Under the pieces are notes generated by a model that ran no database searches, had not been told where the DNA came from, and saw only the letters and a list, made by a program, of their open reading frames with translations. Made by a program: the position numbers and the translations under genes. A stretch of 38,123 bases of DNA from Rhizobiaceae bacterium (lineage in GTDB: Bacteria; Pseudomonadota; Alphaproteobacteria; Rhizobiales; Rhizobiaceae). Shown in pieces: positions 8,481 to 17,293 of the stretch (its first letter is position 1; each line of letters opens with the position of its first letter). Location: assembly GCA_013214695.1 (NCBI GenBank), contig JABSRX010000079.1, positions 10,100 through 48,222 on the forward strand, in the 5' to 3' direction.

Positions 8481-10550
8481 CTAGAGCCCGAGTGCTTTGC
8501 GACGCTCTTCGGCGAAGCCTTGCACCAATCGGTCGGCGACCAGCGCCAGGATGGCCATGGCGGCGCCGGCGGCAATGCCCAGGCCAACATCCGCCTTGCC
8601 GAGCGCCAGGAAGATCGATTGCCCAAGACCGGTTGTGCCGATCAGGGCGGCAATCACCAGCATCGCGAAGGCATAGAGGATGGTTTGGTTCAGCCCCAGC
8701 AGGATGGTCGGCATGGCATAGGGTGCCCGCACCTCGACCAGAGTTTGCCAGGCGGTGGCGCCGGATGTTGTGGCCGCGTCCAGCAATTCATGTGGCGTGG
8801 TGGTCAGGCCGTGCTGGGTGTAGCGGATCATCGGCACGATGGCGTAGGCGCAGATGGCAAGAAAGGCCGAAAACTCTCCGATCTGGAAGAACATCAGAAC
8901 CGGGATCAGGAACACGAAAAGCGGAATGGTCTGCAGCATGTCGCAGATCGGGCGGACAATGCGCCAGGCCAACGGGCTGACGGCACAGAGCAGGCCACTG
9001 GCACCGCCCACCAAGGCGCAAGCGAAGACGGATACGCCCGACAAGTAAAGCGACAGAAGTGCCCGTTCCCACAGACCGGAGATGAGAATCAGCCCCATCA
9101 AAACGACCACCAGAATGGACAGTTTGCGACCGCCGGAGAGATAGCCCAGCACGCCGACACCGAACAGCACGAACAGCCAGGGCAGTTCGGCAATACCGGT
9201 TTCGACCAGCAGCACGGTGAACAGGAGCATTACGGCGCCCAGTGCGCGGCCGCTATAGGCGAGAGCTGCGGCCAATATGGCCGCCACGGCAAACAGCCAC
9301 AGGCTCATATCGGGCGTCCATTGAAAGCCCCAAGTGAAGGGGAGAACCGCGCCGTCCAGGCCGATGCGCAGGGGCAGCAACATGAAGAAGACGATGTTGT
9401 TCTTGATCGCATCAAGATTGGCACCATTGGCGGCGGTGAAGGCGCCCAGGCTTTTGTCTACGGCGTCGGCAATGGCGTCGAAGACGGCAAGCTCCGATGG
9501 GTTGGGCAGGCTACCGCCCAGCAACAGGGCGATGGAGATGACCACGCCGGTGGCACCGATGCCATAGACGACGCGCTTGTCGTGGCGCGACCGTTCCTGG
9601 GCCAACTTGGCACTCATCCGGTCAATGATGATGGCAAACACCACAATAACCAGTCCGGCCAGAAAGCTTTGTCCAAACTGCGCCTTGCGCATGGTCAGCA
9701 GGACTTCCCAGCCGATATCGTTGAAGCCGCCGATAACCGCGGCGATAATCACCATCGAGAGAGCGGCCATCAGGCATTGATTGACGCCGACCATGATCTG
9801 CGTTGTGGCGCTTGGCAATTCCACCAGGAAAAGCTGCTGCAACCGTGTGCCGCCGCTCATCACGGCAGCTTCCTTGATTTCGCTTTCGACGCGTTCCAGC
9901 CCGAGCAGAACATTGCGCGCCATCGGTGGCGCTGCGTAGATCGCCGAAGCGATCAGGCCGACCACAGGACCGAACCCGAAAAGCAGCAGCAGAGGGGTCA
10001 GGTAGGCAAAGGTGGGCACCGTTTGCATGACATCCAGCACGGCCTGGACCGGGCTCTTAAAGCGCGGATATTCGTAGGCGAGCATGCCAATGGCCAGTCC
10101 GGCCAACAGGGCAAGGGGTACGGAAACGGCCACGAGAGCCAAGGTGTTCATGCCCTCGACCCAATAGCCGGAGGCCAGGACGAATAGCAGGCCGAACAGG
10201 CCCAAGGCCGCCATGCGCCAGCCACCGATATACCAACCGATAGCGGTGACCACGCCGATGGTGATCGGCCAGGGGGTCGAGACAAACAGGAAATTGGCCC
10301 CGGCCATTGGATAGGACATCAGGGCGGAAAAGCCGCGGGCGATCGGCTTAAAGGCTTCAAGGATGAAACCGAGGCCTGCTCCGATCCATTCAGCCGCCGG
10401 GATCTGCAGAGCGGCCGGCCACTTGAACAGCCACGGCGCGACGGGCTGCAGTGCCAGGCACAAAAAACCAACGGCGACCACGACAAACAGGGCGGATGCG
10501 GCGCGGTTCTTGTCGACAAACTGTGAGAGTGCGGAAGGCAATGCGCTCAT
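8481..10550 (-). CDS. Betaine-type ABC transporter permease, two fused domains
   Basis: This 689-residue protein is about twice the size of a single ProW-type permease. It carries two separate membrane domains, each with its own EAA loop: EIKEAAVMSGGTRLQQL in the first half and ELLDAATTSGATAWQTL near the C terminus. A single polypeptide can therefore replace the usual permease homodimer. Cytoplasmic EAA loops contact the ATPase. The start overlaps the ATPase stop by 4 bases (ATGA). It should move a quaternary ammonium compound across the inner membrane together with the ATPase and binding protein encoded upstream. Confidence 0.93.
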   Translation of the reverse strand: MSALPSALSQFVDKNRAASALFVVVAVGFLCLALQPVAPWLFKWPAALQIPAAEWIGAGLGFILEAFKPIARGFSALMSYPMAGANFLFVSTPWPITIGVVTAIGWYIGGWRMAALGLFGLLFVLASGYWVEGMNTLALVAVSVPLALLAGLAIGMLAYEYPRFKSPVQAVLDVMQTVPTFAYLTPLLLLFGFGPVVGLIASAIYAAPPMARNVLLGLERVESEIKEAAVMSGGTRLQQLFLVELPSATTQIMVGVNQCLMAALSMVIIAAVIGGFNDIGWEVLLTMRKAQFGQSFLAGLVIVVFAIIIDRMSAKLAQERSRHDKRVVYGIGATGVVISIALLLGGSLPNPSELAVFDAIADAVDKSLGAFTAANGANLDAIKNNIVFFMLLPLRIGLDGAVLPFTWGFQWTPDMSLWLFAVAAILAAALAYSGRALGAVMLLFTVLLVETGIAELPWLFVLFGVGVLGYLSGGRKLSILVVVLMGLILISGLWERALLSLYLSGVSVFACALVGGASGLLCAVSPLAWRIVRPICDMLQTIPLFVFLIPVLMFFQIGEFSAFLAICAYAIVPMIRYTQHGLTTTPHELLDAATTSGATAWQTLVEVRAPYAMPTILLGLNQTILYAFAMLVIAALIGTTGLGQSIFLALGKADVGLGIAAGAAMAILALVADRLVQGFAEERRKALGL

Positions 10551-11608
10551 TTATCGGCTTCCAGCTGCAACGAGGCCTTGGCCAATTCATTCGGTGACAC
10601 GGTGCCAACCAGATTGCCCTTCTCGTCGCGCACCGGCACTTCTTCATAAAGCGACATGCAGGAAGCCAGCGCGGCCTCCAGAGTCATGTCGGTGCGCAGG
10701 CCCGGATCGTCTTTCAGCTTGTCGTTGATGTCCTTGCCGGACTTCATGACGCTGTCGACGGTGGCATGGCGTCCGGTGGCAACATCGCGGGAGAATTCGG
10801 CGACATAATCGTCGACGGGTTTCAAGACGATGTCAGCGGGGGTGCCAATCTGGACGATCGCGCCGTCGCGCATGATGGCGATGCGGTCGGCCAGCTTCAG
10901 CGCTTCGGTGATGTCGTGGGTGATGAACACGATCGACTTCTTCAAGGTGCGCTGGATGTTCAAAAACTCGTCCTGCAGCTGGCGGCGGATCAGCGGGTCG
11001 AGGGCAGAAAACGGTTCATCGAGGAACCAGATATCGGGGTTGACGGCAAGCGAGCGGGCAATGCCCACCCGCTGACGCTGACCGCCTGATAATTCTCTGG
11101 GATAGGCTTCCTGACGGCCTTCAAGGCCAACCAGATTGATGACTTCAAGGGCGCGCTGCAGCCGCTCCTTTTTGCCGGTTCCCTGCATCTTCAGAGGAAA
11201 AGCGACGTTTTCGCCCACGGTCATGTGCGGGAACAGACCAAAATGCTGGAACACCATGCCAAGCTTGTGGCGGCGCAGTTCGATCATGCGCGCCTTGCTG
11301 GCGGTCATGATGTCTTCGCCGGAGATCAGGATCTCGCCCTTGGTGCTGTCCAACAGCCGTGAGATGCAGCGTATCAATGTCGATTTGCCGGAGCCGGACA
11401 GGCCCATGATGACAAACAGTTCACCTTCCTTCACATCGAAGCAGGCGTCCTGAACGGCGGGGATTAGATCTTGTGCCCGAAGAAGATCGGCGGCGCCCGC
11501 TGGGGCGCCGCCTGTCTCGTCAAGGGCCTTGGCCAGTTTCTGTTCAGCGTCGGCTCCGAAGACTTGCCAGACGTTGCGACAGGAAATGGCCGCAGAGGCC
11601 TCGCTCAT
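10547..11608 (-). CDS. Betaine-type ABC transporter ATPase (ProV-like)
   Basis: This 353-residue protein has Walker A GLSGSGKST at 69-77, the signature LSGGQRQRVGIARSL, Walker B IWFLDEP, and the switch histidine in FITHD. The N terminus is extended by about 50 residues before the core. The C-terminal ~90 residues end in a CBS-like stretch (VPVRDEKGNLVGTVSPNEL), as in ProV/OpuA ATPases where CBS domains sense ionic strength; only one half-repeat is evident here. It lies 11 bases after the binding-protein gene and overlaps the permease gene. It energises onium uptake. Confidence 0.93.
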   Translation of the reverse strand: MSEASAAISCRNVWQVFGADAEQKLAKALDETGGAPAGAADLLRAQDLIPAVQDACFDVKEGELFVIMGLSGSGKSTLIRCISRLLDSTKGEILISGEDIMTASKARMIELRRHKLGMVFQHFGLFPHMTVGENVAFPLKMQGTGKKERLQRALEVINLVGLEGRQEAYPRELSGGQRQRVGIARSLAVNPDIWFLDEPFSALDPLIRRQLQDEFLNIQRTLKKSIVFITHDITEALKLADRIAIMRDGAIVQIGTPADIVLKPVDDYVAEFSRDVATGRHATVDSVMKSGKDINDKLKDDPGLRTDMTLEAALASCMSLYEEVPVRDEKGNLVGTVSPNELAKASLQLEADK

Positions 11609-11619
11609 GTCAGCAAACC

Positions 11620-12570
11620 TTATTTGGTCGCTGCGTCTACGACTGGCTTCCAGGTGGCTTCGTTGTCAGCCATCCATTTGGCAACCACGTCCTCAACCGA
11701 ACCGCCATCAACGTCGATCGCACCCATCATTGGCTGCTGGTCGGCGACGCTGAGCTGATAGTTGGAGAGGATCTCGTAAGCTGCTGGCCATTTTTCAGCC
11801 ATGCCAGACCAACCGGCCTTGAAGATGCGCGAGGGGGCAAAGTCGCAGTCATGGGTTGCGTTCGGGTTGGAACCCCAGGAGGCGTCGTTGAAGCACTCTT
11901 CATTGCCGACCGGCAGATCGACAAATTTGACGTCATAGGCGGACATTGCCCAGTGCGGTTGCCAGAAGACGATCAGCAGCGGTGATTTCTTTTCCGTCGA
12001 TGCACGCAGCTCAGTGATCAGGGCACCTTCCGAACCAGCCGGCACGGCTTTGAACGGTAAGCCAAAACCGGTCATGCGGTCGGCACCTGGTGTGCCCCAG
12101 TCGGCTGGATAGTCAACAAGACGACCGGATGGAATGGTCTCAGCGGTTGCGAAGGTCTGGGCACAGGCTTTCAGCGCTTCCCAAGCAGGTAGGCCGGGGC
12201 AGAGTTCCGCCACATGGGCTGGATAGGCAATGCCTTCCTTAGCGTCGAGACCCAGATCGCCGAGTTCGACGACGCCACCAGCTTCCACCTTCTTGGCGTA
12301 GTCTTCGGAGACGTTGGAGGACCAGATTTCCAGTGCTGCATGGAGCTCACCGTCAGACATCGCCTGGTACATGTTCATGTAGCCGGCGGTTGTATACTCG
12401 ACCTTGTAGCCTGCCTTTTTCAGCATCTCGCCAGCCACGTGGGTGGAAACGTGCTGGCCGGTCCATTCATTGATCGCCAGCTTGATCGGCTCATCAACAG
12501 CGCCGAGATCGGCGGCGAAAGCGCTGCTGGAAAGCAGACCAAGGGTCAGCGCAGTGGTCAAAATTCTCAT
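11620..12570 (-). CDS. Periplasmic binding protein for quaternary ammonium compounds (ProX-like)
   Basis: Start ATG 12570 (316 residues) is preferred over an upstream frame because GGGAG precedes it and a clean signal peptide follows (MRILTTALTLGLLSSSAFA). The mature protein is an OpuAC/ProX-type binding protein. Several tryptophans sit in conserved-looking loops (NEWTGQH, ALEIWSS, YPADWG, VFWQPHW). In known homologues Trp/Tyr cages hold the trimethylammonium or dimethylsulfonium head by cation-pi contacts. Four cysteines (ELCPG, KACAQ, EECFN, HDCDF) may form disulfides. It is the first gene of the ABC operon. Glycine betaine, choline, carnitine and DMSP are all possible ligands. Confidence 0.92.
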   Translation of the reverse strand: MRILTTALTLGLLSSSAFAADLGAVDEPIKLAINEWTGQHVSTHVAGEMLKKAGYKVEYTTAGYMNMYQAMSDGELHAALEIWSSNVSEDYAKKVEAGGVVELGDLGLDAKEGIAYPAHVAELCPGLPAWEALKACAQTFATAETIPSGRLVDYPADWGTPGADRMTGFGLPFKAVPAGSEGALITELRASTEKKSPLLIVFWQPHWAMSAYDVKFVDLPVGNEECFNDASWGSNPNATHDCDFAPSRIFKAGWSGMAEKWPAAYEILSNYQLSVADQQPMMGAIDVDGGSVEDVVAKWMADNEATWKPVVDAATK

Positions 12571-12622
12571 GTGTATCTCCCTGTTATCATGATTGAACGG
12601 TTTTTGGCTCAATTCGTCGAGC

Positions 12623-12650
12623 ATGGTAGCGCGATGATTTCAAACGTCAA
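12623..12650 (-). promoter_or_regulatory. Candidate sigma-70 promoter of the ABC operon
   Basis: On the minus strand, TTGACG (12650-12645) and TACCAT (12628-12623) are separated by 16 bases and lie about 52 bases upstream of the binding-protein start codon. The -35 box matches five of six consensus bases and the -10 four of six. It is the only reasonable promoter seen between the regulator gene and the ABC operon. Confidence 0.5.
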
Positions 12651-12701
12651 ACCAGAAGAGCCGATGGAGTCGATATATTTTGGCAGGCTCGACAGAGTTC
12701 T

Positions 12702-13721
12702 TCACAGACCTGCATTGCTGGGGAAGGAGCGGAACTGAAAAGGCACGCGCCCTTCAACCCGATCCCGACTGGGCGTCAGACCAAAGCGGGATTTATAGGC
12801 ACGGGAAAAACGGGCACCGCTGGTAAAGCCGCAAGCCACAGCAACATCGAATATTGCCATGTCGGTCTGCGTGACCAACCCGCGGGCCCGGTCCAGCCGC
12901 GCATCGAGATAATAGCGAAGCGGTGAAACGCCGGTATGGCGGTTGAAAAGGCGTTCCAGCTGGCGCTGGGACAGGCCGACGGATTTGGCGATCTCACCAA
13001 TGCTCAACAAGTGCTCCAAATTGCTTTCCATCAGGACAATGGCAGCGCGCAAATTCTGCGGGGCGGTGTAGCCGGTGGGTTCCTTCTGCGCTGGCAGTTG
13101 ACCTTCATGCCCGGCGCGCAGTCGCTCGTGGAAAATATAGCGCCCGGCTGCATTGGCGAGTTCGATTCCGTGGTGCAGGCGAATGACCTCAAGCGCCAGA
13201 TCTACAGACGCCACGCCGCCACAGGAGGCCAGGCGATTGGCATCAATGACATAGAGGTCCTCACCCATTTCCGCCTGGGGGAAGGTTTCGCGAAAGGCCG
13301 CAATGTGTTCGTAGTGCACCGATGATCTTTTGTCCTTGAGCAGCCCGGCAAAGCCGAGCAGGAATGCCCCGGTATCCAGTCCGCACAGGGCAACGCCATT
13401 GCTGGCTTGCTGACGCAGCCAGTTCAGCAAGGGCGGTTGGTTGAATTTCTCGACGTTCCAGCTGGCGTTGATCACCAGCAGGTCGAGCGGCGACTGCGAT
13501 TGCCAGATCGGCGTTAATTGGGCGAAGCTCGCCCCATTGCTGGCGACAACGGGTTGATTGTCCAAGCTCAGAAATGACCATTCATAAAGGTTGGAGCTGC
13601 GCAGATAATTGGCGCATCGGAACGGGTCGATAAAGGCGTGCATGGCCAATGCGTTGCAGCCTTCAAGCATCAAAATGCCAATTTTGTAGGTGGGTTGGCT
13701 GGGGGGAAGGGCGGATTCCAT
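12702..13721 (-). CDS. GATase1/AraC-family regulator (GbdR/CdhR type)
   Basis: This 339-residue protein has a DJ-1/PfpI-like domain (about 10-190, including CGLDTGAFLLGFAGLL) joined to a C-terminal AraC double helix-turn-helix (about 225-325: IGEIAKSVGLSQRQLERLF and VAVACGFTSGARFSRAYKS). This architecture and the GLDTGAFLL segment are typical of GbdR, CdhR and SouR, which activate glycine betaine, carnitine and sarcosine catabolism in pseudomonads. It sits between the onium importer and the sulfatase-led operon and most likely activates both in response to a methylated-amine ligand. The start ATG 13721 has no Shine-Dalgarno and lies a few bases after a predicted transcription start, so the mRNA may be leaderless. 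Confidence 0.9.
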   Translation of the reverse strand: MESALPPSQPTYKIGILMLEGCNALAMHAFIDPFRCANYLRSSNLYEWSFLSLDNQPVVASNGASFAQLTPIWQSQSPLDLLVINASWNVEKFNQPPLLNWLRQQASNGVALCGLDTGAFLLGFAGLLKDKRSSVHYEHIAAFRETFPQAEMGEDLYVIDANRLASCGGVASVDLALEVIRLHHGIELANAAGRYIFHERLRAGHEGQLPAQKEPTGYTAPQNLRAAIVLMESNLEHLLSIGEIAKSVGLSQRQLERLFNRHTGVSPLRYYLDARLDRARGLVTQTDMAIFDVAVACGFTSGARFSRAYKSRFGLTPSRDRVEGRVPFQFRSFPSNAGL

Positions 13722-13759
13722 TTGACGAAAAATACAAAAGGAATGGCGAAAAATGTCAA
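13722..13759 (-). promoter_or_regulatory. Regulator promoter inside a TTGAC/GTCAA inverted repeat
   Basis: On the minus strand TTGACA (13759-13754) is followed after 17 bases by TGTATT (13736-13731). The -35 box is a perfect consensus and the -10 matches four of six. The predicted start falls near 13724, next to the ATG at 13721. The segment is bounded by TTGAC (13722-13726) and GTCAA (13755-13759), inverted copies that could bind a dimeric regulator controlling both this promoter and the divergent betC operon. Confidence 0.5.
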
Positions 13760-13806
13760 GTATGGGGGCAAATTTCGGCTTACCCTTTTGAGTAGGAGGA
13801 AATCAC

Positions 13807-15384
13807 GTGTTGGCAACTCGTCCCAATATCATCGTCATTATGGCGGATCAGTTGGCGCCGCATTTCACCGGTGCCTATGGCCATAAGGTTGTCAAAACCC
13901 CTCATCTCGACGCGCTGGCGGCGCGCGGCATGCGGTTCGACGCGGCCTATTGCAACTCGCCGCTATGTGCGCCTTCGCGTTTTTCATTCATGTCGGGGCA
14001 GTTGATCAGCCGGATTGCGGCCTATGACAATGCGTCGGAATTCCGCGCCTCGGTGCCGACATTTGCCCATTACCTGAAGGCACGGGGCTACCGCACTTGC
14101 CTGTCGGGCAAGATGCATTTTGTCGGCCCGGACCAGAAGCACGGTTTTGAAGACCGGGTGACCACCGACATTTATCCCGCAGACTTTGCCTGGACCCCCG
14201 ACTGGGAGGCCCATGATGAGCGCATCGACAAATGGTACCACAACATGCAGACGGTCAAGGAAAGTGGCTTGGCCAATGCCACGTTCCAGATCGACTATGA
14301 CGACGAGGTGGCGTTCGCCGCCAAGCGCTGGTTGTTCGATCATGCCCGCGACAAGGCGATGGGCAGCCAAGCGCCGTTTGCCATGGTGGCCAGTTTCATT
14401 CATCCCCACGACCCTTACGTGGCACGACCGGAATGGTGGAACCTGTACAGCGACGACGAGATCGACATGCCCACCTATCTGCCGGACAAGGACGATCAGG
14501 ACCCGTTTTCGCAGCGTCTGATGGATGGCATTGAGGCCAGCTATGTTCCGCTATCCGACGAGGAAGTACGGCGGGCCCGGCGCGCCTATTTTGCCAATGT
14601 CAGCTATTTCGACAGCAAGATCGGCGAACTGGTTCAGACGCTCGAGGAGATCGGCGAACTCGACAATACGATCGTCGTCGTCACCGCTGATCACGGCGAC
14701 ATGCTGGGTGAACGCGGTCTTTGGTACAAGATGAACTTCTTTGAACATTCAGCCCGTGTACCCCTGGTCATGGCCGGCCCGGGCGTCGCCAACGGCGTTG
14801 CACCAAACGTCTGTTCTTTGGTCGACCTGTTGCCAACATTCGTCGAAATCGCCAGTGGCGGCGGCGGCGAGGACGGCGAGATAACCTATGGCGAGCCGAT
14901 TGATGGCAGAAGCCTGATGCCCCTGGCGCGGGGTGAAGCCGATAACATTGATGAAGCAATTGGCGAATATTGTGCTGAGATGACGCCCTGGCCGGTGTTC
15001 ATGATCCGTCGCGGTCATCTGAAATATGTGCATTGCGATGCGGACCCCCTACAGCTCTATGATCTGCAAAAGGACCCGGGTGAGCGGAACAATGTTTGCA
15101 ATGATCCCGATTACCAGGCGGCGGCTGCCGATTTTGCCGCGGAGGTCGCCAGCCGCTGGGACAGTGCCAAATTGCGCAGCGACGTGATGGCCACGCAAAG
15201 GTCGCGCCGCGTTCTGCACGCCGCTATGGAACTGGAAGCGCAGGGCTCGAAAGCAGGCGGTGAGAGCTGGGATTACAATCCGCCGAGTGACGCCAGCCAG
15301 CAATATGTCCGAAACCACATGGACTGGACCGTGGCCGCCAACCGATATCGATACCCGCCGATCAATTCAGAGGAGAATTCCTGA
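13807..15384 (+). CDS. betC: Choline-sulfatase
   Basis: This 525-residue type I sulfatase starts at GTG 13807 behind AGGAGG. The formylglycine site is C54 in C-A-P-S-R (54-58), and the metal-site motifs MADQ (near residue 13) and TADHGDMLGE are present. The C-terminal tail (SWDYNPPSDASQQYVRNHM) is the distinctive BetC tail, which in characterised choline-sulfatases helps form the substrate pocket and oligomer. The expected reaction is choline-O-sulfate to choline plus sulfate, in the cytoplasm because no signal peptide is seen. It heads a nine-gene operon and its stop overlaps the Rieske start (TGATG). An unusual sulfated hydroxy-onium such as a carnitine-type sulfate is an untested alternative substrate. 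Confidence 0.9.
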   Translation: MLATRPNIIVIMADQLAPHFTGAYGHKVVKTPHLDALAARGMRFDAAYCNSPLCAPSRFSFMSGQLISRIAAYDNASEFRASVPTFAHYLKARGYRTCLSGKMHFVGPDQKHGFEDRVTTDIYPADFAWTPDWEAHDERIDKWYHNMQTVKESGLANATFQIDYDDEVAFAAKRWLFDHARDKAMGSQAPFAMVASFIHPHDPYVARPEWWNLYSDDEIDMPTYLPDKDDQDPFSQRLMDGIEASYVPLSDEEVRRARRAYFANVSYFDSKIGELVQTLEEIGELDNTIVVVTADHGDMLGERGLWYKMNFFEHSARVPLVMAGPGVANGVAPNVCSLVDLLPTFVEIASGGGGEDGEITYGEPIDGRSLMPLARGEADNIDEAIGEYCAEMTPWPVFMIRRGHLKYVHCDADPLQLYDLQKDPGERNNVCNDPDYQAAAADFAAEVASRWDSAKLRSDVMATQRSRRVLHAAMELEAQGSKAGGESWDYNPPSDASQQYVRNHMDWTVAANRYRYPPINSEENS

Positions 15385-16526
15385 TGACTTCGCCATTGAA
15401 TAAAGATGACTACCAAAAGCTCTCCAAGGGTTTTCATGAAAATCCCGACCGATCGCTGTCCTTGAACGCGGATGCCTATACGCGGGACGATTATTTTAAA
15501 CTCGACCAACAGGCTGTCCTGGCCCGTACTTGGCAATGGGTCTGCCATGTCGAAAAGCTGCGGGAGCCGGGGTCCTATTTTACAACCACGATTGCCGGTT
15601 CGCCCATCGCCCTGACACGGGATGCCGATGGCAAACTGCGCGCCTTCTACAATGTCTGCAAACACCGGGCCCATGAATTGCTGTCCGGAGAAGGTACAAC
15701 GACCCGTATCATGTGTCCCTATCATGCCTGGGTCTATCGCCTGGATGGCCAGTTGGTGCGGGCGCCGCACACGGAAAGTCTTGAAAACTTCAAGACCGAC
15801 GACATTTGCCTCGACCAGGTTCAGGTCGAGGAGTTCTGCGGTTTTGTCTATGTCAATCTGGACCCCAATGCGCCGTCCTTGAGCGAACAGTCCGGCGACC
15901 TGGAGACAGAAATTCGCTATTGGGCCCCGGATGTTGACCAACTCACCTTCGGCCACCGGCTGACCTATGAGATCAACTCGAACTGGAAGAATGTCGTCGA
16001 CAATTTCCTGGAATGCTATCACTGCCCGACCGCGCACAAGGATTTTTGCGATCTGGTCGACATGGACACCTATAAGGTGACCACCCACGGTATCTATTCC
16101 AGCCACATGGCGGAGGCCGGCAACGGGCCCAACAGCGCATATGACGTGTCGAACGCAACCGTGCGCACCCATGCAGTGTGGTGGTTGTGGCCGACCACCT
16201 GCCTGATGCGCTATCCGGGTCGTTCGTCGATGATCGTGCTCAACATCATTCCCGTTGGTCCCGACAAGACGCTCGAGACCTATGATTTCTACCTCGAGAC
16301 TCCCGAACCCGACGCGATGGAGCTCGATGCCATCCGCTATCTGGATGAAGTGTTGCAGGTTGAGGACATTGCCCTGGTCGAAAGCGTCCAGCGCGGCATG
16401 AACACGCCCGCCTTTTCGCAGGGGCGCATCGTCCATGACCCTGACGGATCGGGCAAATCGGAACACGCGGTGCACCATTTCCACGGTCTGGTTCTCGACG
16501 CCTATCAGTCGCAGGTGGCGCCATGA
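15384..16526 (+). CDS. Rieske oxygenase for quaternary ammonium compounds (CntA/GbcA type)
   Basis: This 380-residue alpha subunit has Rieske ligands C92, H94, C111 and H114. The mononuclear iron ligands are H213, H218 and probably D328. The residue that bridges the two metal sites, usually Asp, is E210 in NFLECYHCPTAH; a bridging Glu is a known mark of carnitine monooxygenase CntA. Candidate reactions are oxidative demethylation of glycine betaine or stachydrine-like substrates (releasing formaldehyde), or C-N cleavage of carnitine to trimethylamine. No reductase gene is adjacent; a 2Fe-2S ferredoxin gene lies 10 kb away at 26401. An AGGAGAATTCC ribosome site (15371-15381) precedes it. Confidence 0.9.
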   Translation: MTSPLNKDDYQKLSKGFHENPDRSLSLNADAYTRDDYFKLDQQAVLARTWQWVCHVEKLREPGSYFTTTIAGSPIALTRDADGKLRAFYNVCKHRAHELLSGEGTTTRIMCPYHAWVYRLDGQLVRAPHTESLENFKTDDICLDQVQVEEFCGFVYVNLDPNAPSLSEQSGDLETEIRYWAPDVDQLTFGHRLTYEINSNWKNVVDNFLECYHCPTAHKDFCDLVDMDTYKVTTHGIYSSHMAEAGNGPNSAYDVSNATVRTHAVWWLWPTTCLMRYPGRSSMIVLNIIPVGPDKTLETYDFYLETPEPDAMELDAIRYLDEVLQVEDIALVESVQRGMNTPAFSQGRIVHDPDGSGKSEHAVHHFHGLVLDAYQSQVAP

Positions 16527-17284
16527 TGCTGGAAGGAAAAACGGCCTTGGTCACCGGCGGCACCGGTGGCATCGGCTCGGCCATCTGCGAACGCTTCGAA
16601 AATGAAGGCGCACAGGTCATCGCCGCCGACCTGACCGACAATGGTGGCGCCGGTACGTTTCGCCCATTCGATGTTACCAACGAAGCCCAGATCATCGAGA
16701 CATTTGATGATTTGAGCAACAGTTGGGGCAAGCTCGACATTCTCGTCAATGCGGCCGGTATCGAGATCGAAGAGACGATCGAGAACACCACGCTGGAACA
16801 GTGGAACAAAATTTTTGCCATCAACGTGACCGGCATGTTCCTGACCTCCAAATATGCGCTGCCGCTGCTGCGCAAGTCGGATGCTGCCAGTGTCATCAAT
16901 TTTGGGTCCTATGATGGTTACATCGCTGACCCCGGCCTTGCCGCTTATTGTGCCACCAAAGGCGCCGTGCACGCCCTGACCAAAGCGATGGCCTGCGACC
17001 ACGGGCCAGAGGGCATCCGCGTCAATGCCATCTGCCCCGGCTATGTCGATACCCCGATGCTGCAAAGTTTCTTTGAAGGCGACGGGTCCGGCGGCGGTGG
17101 CGGCAATATCGAGAGCCTGCAACAGGCGGTGCGGGATGTGCATCCGATGCGCACCTATGGCACGCCGACCGACATTGCCAATCTCGTCAATTGGCTGGCC
17201 AGCGATGAGGCGCGCTATGCCAGCGGTCAGCTCTGGGTGATCGATGGCGGCCTGTCCGCCCAGGTCCAGCAGATGAAATTGTAG
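16523..17284 (+). CDS. SDR oxidoreductase
   Basis: This 253-residue classical SDR begins with ATGA overlapping the Rieske stop by 4 bases. It has nucleotide site TGGTGGIG at about 11-18, NAAG, and catalytic S...YCATK. A glycine-rich insertion (GDGSGGGGGN) lies in the substrate-binding loop before the C-terminal SGQLWVIDGG. An acidic residue at the end of the second strand (AADL) favours NAD over NADP. In this operon it probably oxidises a hydroxyl group in the onium pathway or a product of the Rieske reaction. The substrate is unknown. Confidence 0.88.
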   Translation: MMLEGKTALVTGGTGGIGSAICERFENEGAQVIAADLTDNGGAGTFRPFDVTNEAQIIETFDDLSNSWGKLDILVNAAGIEIEETIENTTLEQWNKIFAINVTGMFLTSKYALPLLRKSDAASVINFGSYDGYIADPGLAAYCATKGAVHALTKAMACDHGPEGIRVNAICPGYVDTPMLQSFFEGDGSGGGGGNIESLQQAVRDVHPMRTYGTPTDIANLVNWLASDEARYASGQLWVIDGGLSAQVQQMKL

Positions 17285-17293
17285 GAGAATTCC

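Noticed and set aside
8334-10187. 617-codon plus-strand open frame
   Set aside because: It lies antisense to the ABC permease, is rich in Gln/His/Gly in a way typical of GC-rich shadow frames, and lacks any domain.
15273-16484. 403-codon minus-strand open frame
   Set aside because: It is antisense to the Rieske oxygenase, whose cluster and iron ligands are all present in the plus frame.
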